From Candidatus Peribacter sp. UBA6535 (lineage in GTDB: Bacteria > Patescibacteriota > Gracilibacteria > Peribacterales > Peribacteraceae): 5,790 bases of DNA. The DNA is taken from contig DJKT01000020.1 of assembly GCA_002436205.1 (NCBI GenBank), forward strand, positions 1 to 5,790, given 5' to 3'. The notes beneath the pieces are model-generated. The model searched no databases. It was not told where the DNA came from and saw only the letters and a program-made list of their open reading frames with translations. This document shows, in pieces, positions 1 through 4,425 of the stretch. Position numbers and translations under genes: made by a program. Each line of letters begins with the position of its first letter. Position 1 is the stretch's first letter.

Positions 1-767
1 AAGAATACGAAGAGTTTCGAAAAAAGAAGGATGCAGAACTCAAAAAGATAACTGACGAAAAGGAAAAGCGAGAGGAAAAGCGCAAGGCACACCTGCAGTA
101 CCTTAAAGAAATGAGTAATAAAAACCGCTGGAATATCTTAAAAGAAAAACGTGAGCGTGAAGTAGAAGAAACAAAAGAGAAGACAAAACTCGAAGCAGAC
201 CGCGAAGCGAAACGCACAAAACTTCAGGCAGATTCTTCAGAGAAACGTGAAAAGAGAAACGTCGAAAAAGATGCGCGAAAAGAGCGAGGTAAAGCCGATA
301 TCTACGAAAAGGAACACGCAGAAATTGTGCGGAAGGATGCACGAACTGCTCAACAAAAACTGAAGGTAAAAGAGCGCACAGAAGAAGATAAGCTCGATGG
401 AAAAATCCAAAGAGAACGTGCCCGCGCAGAAAGCTATCCTAACCCCGCACAAAAACAAACGGAGTTGCGTAAAGTTGAAGACATGGAACGCAAAGAGCGT
501 GCAAAGATTCGCACAAAGTATATAAAGCTGGAGCAAGACACCGAAGTAGAAGCCAACAAGCAAATTCAAATCATCAAAAAAGAGGCTACCAAAATGCGTA
601 GTACGGCCTCTATGGCAGAGCGCAAAAGTAAGCTTCAGTTGGAGGAGGGTACACGGCAAAAAAAGAACCGCGCAGACAAAGATGCCTCGCAGAAGAAAAA
701 GGCCGCAGATGACACAGAGAAGCAGATGAAGGCTGATACCGTGCCTTTCCCTACGGATGAGGAGTAA
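1..767 (+). CDS. Highly charged coiled-coil or single-alpha-helix protein (5'-partial)
   Basis: I do not recognise a family. The reading frame is open from base 3 to the TAA at 765-767, giving 254 visible residues. Codons before the first in-window ATG (111) encode the same kind of sequence (EYEEFRKKKDAELKK), so that ATG is an internal methionine and the true start lies upstream of the window. The protein is dominated by Lys, Glu, Arg, Asp, Ala and Gln, has no cysteine and almost no hydrophobic runs, and shows no signal peptide or membrane segment in the visible part. Alternating acidic and basic blocks such as EKREREVEETKEK suggest a long coiled coil or a stable single alpha-helix. Proline and glycine are nearly absent until a short break, SYPNPAQ, near codon 140; the C-terminus is PFPTDEE. 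A structural, spacer or scaffold role is inference only. The tRNA follows 60 bp downstream on the same strand with no clear terminator between them. Confidence 0.5.
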   Translation, partial: EYEEFRKKKDAELKKITDEKEKREEKRKAHLQYLKEMSNKNRWNILKEKREREVEETKEKTKLEADREAKRTKLQADSSEKREKRNVEKDARKERGKADIYEKEHAEIVRKDARTAQQKLKVKERTEEDKLDGKIQRERARAESYPNPAQKQTELRKVEDMERKERAKIRTKYIKLEQDTEVEANKQIQIIKKEATKMRSTASMAERKSKLQLEEGTRQKKNRADKDASQKKKAADDTEKQMKADTVPFPTDEE

Positions 768-827
768 GGGAGTTTGATAAAGATTTTCGCTCGTACAGCA
801 CAAAAATCTAGTATCCTAGGCGCAGCT

Positions 828-915
828 GCCGGGATGGCGGAATTGGTAGACGCGCTGGTCTTAGGAACCAGTGGGGCATCCCCCCGTGGAGGTTCGAGTC
901 CTCTTCCCGGCACCA
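828..915 (+). tRNA. tRNA-Leu (anticodon UAG), CCA encoded
   Basis: This class II tRNA decodes CUA (and by wobble other CUN) leucine codons. The acceptor stem GCCGGGA (828-834) pairs with TCCCGGC (905-911), followed by discriminator A (912) and an encoded CCA (913-915). The anticodon stem CTGGT (855-859) pairs with ACCAG (867-871) around the loop CTTAGGA, which places anticodon TAG at 862-864. A long variable arm (about 872-887) contains a GGGG/CCCC stem, as expected for leucine tRNAs. The T arm has stem 888-892 with 900-904, closing with one G-U pair, and loop TTCGAGT. The A discriminator also fits leucine identity. No convincing promoter is visible in the 60 bp before it, so it may be read through from the coiled-coil gene. 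Its CCA directly abuts the stop codon of the convergent gene. Confidence 0.5.
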
Positions 916-3900
916 CTACGACGTTGCAAGTTCGTTGCTGTTATTTACAGCAAGTAACTTTGTACGATAAGCATTAAAAGCATTTACACCCTCCTTGCGC
1001 TTGGCATCAGCTCCTCCACCAGGGGCGAGAGGTGTCTTCATTGCATACCATTTAGAATTCGTAGCACTAAGTTTAGAGGTCATTTGCCAATCCCATTTAT
1101 TCGTACTGGTATTAAACCTGAAGTTAATAATCTTGCCTTCTTTGCTTACAAGTGTGTACGACGTATCAGAGTTCTTGGTAATACTTAATACATCTGGATT
1201 ATCCAGAATCAACGCACCATCTTCCATACGCTTTTTCTTTAGCAATTTCGCTTCATTAGCATCAAGCTTTTTCCATGTGCGCGATGCCGTATCGTACTCA
1301 GTGCGGAAACGCTCTGCAGGAAGATTCTGTTCGCTACTACCATCAAAGTATTTACCAGGCTTCTTTGTGTACGTACCTTTTTCTAGGTCTGCAACCCACA
1401 TCCACTTTGGGCTATCGATATACTGTAGATAAATCGTGTTGCCAACACGGATACCCTCATATTTTGGATACTCAGAATTATCTTTCCAATCCGTTGCCTG
1501 TTTTAAGCTATCCAACCCCCTTTTTTCTTTAGCTGATGCAGGTACAAGATTGTTAATCGCCAAGTCTTCATCAAACGCCCACTTGTGCTTTGCTCGATCG
1601 TATTTGTGTGTACTGTCGTTTGGAACATCCTCCGTATTTCCAGAGCCATTAACGTACTTATTCGGAATAGGCTTCCAAGTGTCATTATTATTATCTACAT
1701 AATCTTTTGAGTCCCATTCATGAGCAGTCTTTCCATCTGCAGAACTTTTATACAACGTTTCACCGCTCCAGAAGTAATCATCTGTAGCCCCACCATCCTT
1801 CCAGGCATTTGGATTACCAACAGCAGCTACTTCTTTAGGATCAGGAGCACCAGCAGGAGGATTCGCAAGGGCATGTTCCACAATTTCTTTTTTGCTCTTC
1901 TCTATCCATTTATGATCCTCAAACTTGTTCCCACGATCCCTTTTACCCGCAACTGGAACATCTTCTGGAATCTTCACAATATCCGTTCCATTAAAGTAAT
2001 GATCTGGCTTATCTTGCATCTGTGTATTAACTGGATCATCCCCAAAAGCATCCAAGTCGAAGTATTCAACTTCTGTTGGCTTGTCTTTTGTTTGCATAAT
2101 AAATGTATCGTTGCCATCGTAATAAAATTCATAATTTGGGAATGCCGTGTATTCCGTCCAGCCAGGTCCCTTTAGTGCCTCCGTTAATGTTGCCGCATCT
2201 ATTGGATTACCAGCATCTTCGGTTATCGTCAGTGTATTGTTCGCAACAATCTCTGACATACTGAGCTTCCTCCAATTATTCCTACCATTTTTACTTTCAT
2301 ATTCGTAGAGACGATCTCGTTTATCAGGCTTAGCATTATTTGGAATTGGCTTCGCCTCTGTGCCAGTAAAGTATGTATTAGGCTGAGCATCCCACTCAGC
2401 ATCCTTCTTCGAAGTGTTCAAACGTTTCGCAGTCTGACCATCTTCACTCTGAAACCATACTTCTCCATCAACAAAGGTAATCCCGCCTTTCACTGCTGGT
2501 GGACCTGCTAATTCAACTTCTACCCATGTATTAGGCTTATCAAGCGTAGAAAGTATTTTATCTTTGTTAGGTAAGAGTACTGCTCCGGTAATGTCTTTAC
2601 CATCCGCATCTTTCCCTTCTACTTTATTTTTAATTTCTCCACGCACTACTTCCTGTAATTCATCTGCAGAAATATTAATTTCATCAAGAAGTCCACTGGT
2701 CATGAATTCAGCAAACTTGTCACTGTTAATAACATTTCCACCGGCATCCATACCCATATCATCATCGGATACGTCTTTGTCCAATGGTGGCTTTTTGAGT
2801 ATTGCCTGAATCGGACCGTTAATAGGATTTCCAGCACTATCAACAACCTTAATCTTCATTCCGGGTTCCGGCGTAGCATTCGCATTTTGCAAAAGTGCCC
2901 CCAAGGCATTTGATCCCGGCACTTTTTCTTCAGGAAGTTCTGAAAGTGCTTTTCCAAGTTGCTTGAGCATACTTTTGATCTTTTCGGGCAATTCGCGTTG
3001 CTCGTTTCCTATATTTGTAATTTCCTTAATATACACATTCAGATCTGCCTCTTCTTTAATCAAGGCATCAAGTGCTGTCTGCAATGTAGAAATATCCTTC
3101 TGGATATTGGTAATATTTGCCTGGATAGCATTTCTTTGTGCTGTTGCAGTAGCATTCGTAGCAGCATCTGTACCGGCTGGCACTTTAGCCAAAGCCTCTT
3201 GCTGCTGCTTGAGTTCTAGATTTTTCGTAGTAATTTCTCCCTTCTTTTTTTGGATATTGTTCTTGGTATTCGTCAACTCTCCTTCCTTTTTCAGCTGAAG
3301 TGCAGCCGGCGTTGTACCACTTCGTAACTCATTTCTAATGTCCTGACGGATTTCATTCCTACGCTTAGCAGCTTCTTTTTGTTCTCGTGTTCTCTTGCTG
3401 TTTGGGCTTTCGTACGAGTCACCCAATGTGCCATTCATTGCACGTTTCAAGAAATCTTTTGCAAGTGCGAATATTTTAAACACGGCAGCAATCTGTTGCC
3501 CCATAGTTGCTTTAGGGTTCGAGAACGTAGCCATTGCATCTTCGATCCCGTACATAATGCGCTCTTCGTGTGTAGTAGGCTCCGGATGATTCGCTGTTTC
3601 TGCACTGGCCTTCATTTCAAGTTTCTTTGTTGTTGCATTAATAGAAAAATCGAGACGGAACATCCCAAAGTCTTTCTGTACTTCTGCAAGAGCCTCTTCG
3701 GGGCTCTTTCCGGTAGCTACCAAATGATCAAACTCCAATGTTGCAGCTTTTTCTACAGTAGCTTTTAAATCATCTTTTGCCTTCTCTTCATCAGTATTTG
3801 CTGTAGCAATTAAGTCTGCTACAAGCTGCTTTGCTTGTGGGGCATCCATTCCTTTTTCGAGATCTGTAAGTACTTCTTGTAACTCCGGCCCCTTGCCTTG

Positions 3901-3960
3901 CTGTGGGTTAACAGGAGGAGAGAAATGGAGAAGCCTGCGTTCGGAAAAAGAAAAGTTCAT
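916..3960 (-). CDS. Large cysteine-free modular protein with helical N-terminal half and tandem ~90-residue repeats
   Basis: This is an unrecognised 1014-residue protein. Residues 25-100 are acidic and helical. Residues 147-174 form an amphipathic helix (lysines interrupt it, so it is not a membrane span). Residues 188-345 look like a helical hairpin, two charged coiled-coil arms broken by an Ala/Thr/Gly hinge near 261-274. Residues 345-470 are mixed. Residues 474-906 hold four divergent repeats marked by the motif P-[NDG]-x-Y-[FV]-x-G at 527, 652, 766 and 868, with a conserved Trp before and after each; a possible partial fifth lies near 920-960. There is no cysteine in the whole chain and no obvious signal peptide or membrane segment. 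The ATG at 3960 lies 2 bp after the TAA of the small upstream gene and lacks a Shine-Dalgarno sequence, so translational coupling is likely. The TAG stop (916-918) abuts the tRNA-Leu. A structural, surface or binding role is possible, but the sequence does not establish one. Confidence 0.5.
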   Translation of the reverse strand: MNFSFSERRLLHFSPPVNPQQGKGPELQEVLTDLEKGMDAPQAKQLVADLIATANTDEEKAKDDLKATVEKAATLEFDHLVATGKSPEEALAEVQKDFGMFRLDFSINATTKKLEMKASAETANHPEPTTHEERIMYGIEDAMATFSNPKATMGQQIAAVFKIFALAKDFLKRAMNGTLGDSYESPNSKRTREQKEAAKRRNEIRQDIRNELRSGTTPAALQLKKEGELTNTKNNIQKKKGEITTKNLELKQQQEALAKVPAGTDAATNATATAQRNAIQANITNIQKDISTLQTALDALIKEEADLNVYIKEITNIGNEQRELPEKIKSMLKQLGKALSELPEEKVPGSNALGALLQNANATPEPGMKIKVVDSAGNPINGPIQAILKKPPLDKDVSDDDMGMDAGGNVINSDKFAEFMTSGLLDEINISADELQEVVRGEIKNKVEGKDADGKDITGAVLLPNKDKILSTLDKPNTWVEVELAGPPAVKGGITFVDGEVWFQSEDGQTAKRLNTSKKDAEWDAQPNTYFTGTEAKPIPNNAKPDKRDRLYEYESKNGRNNWRKLSMSEIVANNTLTITEDAGNPIDAATLTEALKGPGWTEYTAFPNYEFYYDGNDTFIMQTKDKPTEVEYFDLDAFGDDPVNTQMQDKPDHYFNGTDIVKIPEDVPVAGKRDRGNKFEDHKWIEKSKKEIVEHALANPPAGAPDPKEVAAVGNPNAWKDGGATDDYFWSGETLYKSSADGKTAHEWDSKDYVDNNNDTWKPIPNKYVNGSGNTEDVPNDSTHKYDRAKHKWAFDEDLAINNLVPASAKEKRGLDSLKQATDWKDNSEYPKYEGIRVGNTIYLQYIDSPKWMWVADLEKGTYTKKPGKYFDGSSEQNLPAERFRTEYDTASRTWKKLDANEAKLLKKKRMEDGALILDNPDVLSITKNSDTSYTLVSKEGKIINFRFNTSTNKWDWQMTSKLSATNSKWYAMKTPLAPGGGADAKRKEGVNAFNAYRTKLLAVNNSNELATS
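927..962. terminator. Hairpin just past the tRNA, inside the last codons of the convergent gene; possible tRNA terminator
   Basis: TTGCTGT (935-941) pairs perfectly with ACAGCAA (947-953) around a 5-base loop (TATTT). Outside a 2x2 internal loop, AAGTT (928-932) pairs with AACTT (956-960), so about 12 base pairs form. It starts 12 bases after the tRNA CCA on the + strand. Only a short T run (959-961) follows on the + strand and none on the - strand, so it is not a textbook intrinsic terminator. It could end or process the tRNA transcript, act on the 3' end of the large mRNA, or both. The pairing is seen directly; the function is inferred. Confidence 0.5.
1243..2541 (-). repeat. Four divergent tandem protein repeats (~90-100 residues each) within the large gene
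   Basis: The approximate units are residues 474-573 (2242-2541), 597-693 (1882-2172), 715-806 (1543-1818) and 820-906 (1243-1503). Each starts near a Trp (479, 601, 720, 825), passes through a short beta-like segment with aromatic and Gly-Asn or Asp-Gly turns (for example VGNTIYLQY), and reaches the core motif: QPNTYFTG, KPDHYFNG, IPNKYVNG, KPGKYFDG. It then continues through an Arg/Lys-Asp/Glu-Tyr-rich stretch to a second Trp (NNWRKL, HKWIEK, HKWAFD, RTWKKL) and a short helix. Core-motif spacings are 125, 114 and 102 residues. The DNA copies are strongly diverged, so the duplication is old. The alternating polar/aromatic pattern suggests small beta-rich modules. I cannot match it to a named repeat family. 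A degenerate fifth unit may lie at 1081-1203. Confidence 0.5.
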
Positions 3961-3962
3961 GA

Positions 3963-4316
3963 TTAAGCATTGGAAATAGCAGATTCGATATCGTCAATTG
4001 CAGATGCATCTGAGGAGTCGCTCTTTTGTTCCACAGATCCCATCAGAGATTTGCTAAACACACGTATCTCGCCTTTTTGTGCATCGCGGTACTCTGCGTA
4101 CTGCTTCTGATATTCAATAAATGCCTTCTTGTACCTCTCCATGCGTTCCGCTTGTTCCTCTTCGGATTCCCCTGCATATTTCTCATCGAGCGTATCAATA
4201 TTTGTCGAAAGAAGATCGGGCTCAATGCCTCCCATAATTGCGTCATAGACCTCCTGACCCCCCTGAATAACTGGAAGGATTGGTGTACCGGAATCTTGAG
4301 CGGAAGAAGTGGTCAT
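3963..4316 (-). CDS. Small acidic helical protein, first gene of the operon with the large repeat protein
   Basis: This 117-residue protein belongs to no family I can name. It starts at the ATG 4314-4316 and stops with TAA at 3963-3965. The N-terminal ~20 residues are polar and flexible. Residues ~20-40 contain a short hydrophobic/acidic segment (YDAIMGGIEPDLL). Residues ~42-85 form a strongly predicted charged helix rich in Glu, Arg, Lys and Tyr, with a heptad-like run ERYKKAFIEYQKQYAEY. The Ser/Asp/Ala-rich tail is acidic. It has no cysteine, signal peptide or membrane segment. The large repeat gene begins 2 bp after its stop, so the two are almost certainly cotranscribed and probably translationally coupled, which suggests a partner, chaperone or assembly role; that is inference. 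A consensus-like promoter sits about 20 bp upstream, leaving a short leader of about 14 bases with no Shine-Dalgarno sequence. Confidence 0.5.
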   Translation of the reverse strand: MTTSSAQDSGTPILPVIQGGQEVYDAIMGGIEPDLLSTNIDTLDEKYAGESEEEQAERMERYKKAFIEYQKQYAEYRDAQKGEIRVFSKSLMGSVEQKSDSSDASAIDDIESAISNA

Positions 4317-4336
4317 ATATTTTTGTGTATCAGTAA

Positions 4337-4365
4337 ATTATAGCAGAATTAGGCCTTTTGGACAA
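4337..4365 (-). promoter_or_regulatory. Sigma-70-type promoter with extended -10 for the small/large gene pair
   Basis: On the minus strand a perfect TATAAT (4337-4342) is preceded by TGC, giving the extended -10 TGCTATAAT. A 17-base spacer (4343-4359) separates it from TTGTCC (4360-4365), a 4/6 match to TTGACA. The predicted transcript starts near 4330, about 14 bases before the ATG at 4316. Spacing and orientation fit a housekeeping promoter for the two downstream genes. It lies in the only sizeable gap between protein genes in the window. The match is seen directly; activity is inferred. Confidence 0.5.
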
Positions 4366-4369
4366 TTCT
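4345..4369. promoter_or_regulatory. Inverted repeat overlapping the promoter; candidate operator
   Basis: AGAATT (4345-4350) and AATTCT (4364-4369) are exact inverted copies separated by 13 bases, with a further small CC-TTTT-GG palindrome in the middle. The left arm starts at the extended -10 and the right arm overlaps the -35, the geometry expected of a repressor site. Six-base AT-rich arms can arise by chance, so this is a weak candidate. Confidence 0.5.
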
Positions 4370-4393
4370 AGGGTGTTCTCTATGCAATACTAT

Positions 4394-4407
4394 TTGCCAG
4401 TTGGCAA
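4394..4407. other. Short hairpin after the caspase-like gene
   Basis: TTGCC (4394-4398) pairs with GGCAA (4403-4407) around AGTT, 19 bases past the stop of the caspase-like gene as read on the minus strand. The bases that follow on that strand (ATAGTATTGC) contain no T tract, so it is at best a weak terminator. A second, weaker AGCC/GGCT pairing overlaps its edge (4407-4422). The caspase-like transcript may run on into the small gene. Confidence 0.5.
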
Positions 4408-4425
4408 GCCTCAACCACGGCTGCA

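Noticed and set aside
111..113. ATG at 111 as the start of the charged protein.
   Set aside because: The frame is open to base 3 with the same Lys/Glu-rich composition before it, and there is no ribosome binding site, so it is an internal Met.
237..803. A 188-codon minus-strand frame opposite the charged coiled-coil gene, hydrophobic and Leu/Phe/Cys-rich.
   Set aside because: The complement of Lys/Glu codons reads as Phe/Leu/Ser. Its membrane-like look follows from the real gene on the other strand, and it runs past the gene end with no start signal.
774..820. TTGATA (774-779) as the -35 of a tRNA promoter, with TAGTAT (809-814) or TATCCT (812-817) as -10.
   Set aside because: The spacing from TTGATA to either candidate is about 29-32 bases, far too long, and neither -10 candidate has a -35 in register.
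635..916. A 93-codon minus-strand frame starting over the tRNA (GRGLEPPRG...).
   Set aside because: This is the usual spurious frame produced by the antisense of a class II tRNA; it overlaps both the tRNA and the real coding region.
774..977. A 67-codon plus-strand frame spanning the tRNA.
   Set aside because: It contains the whole tRNA-Leu and has no ribosome binding site or protein-like composition.
1720..2175. A 151-codon plus-strand frame inside the large gene, along with other plus-strand frames between 995 and 5752.
   Set aside because: They lie wholly opposite strong minus-strand genes, have low-complexity Ser/Phe/Leu/Cys composition and no start signals.
3426..3500. Hydrophobic segment at residues ~156-171 of the large protein as a membrane span.
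   Set aside because: It is only about 16 residues long and contains two lysines, so an amphipathic helix fits better.
3915..3927. AGGAGGAG on the plus strand near 3912 as a ribosome binding site.
   Set aside because: It is on the strand opposite to the coding sequence and no credible plus-strand gene follows it.
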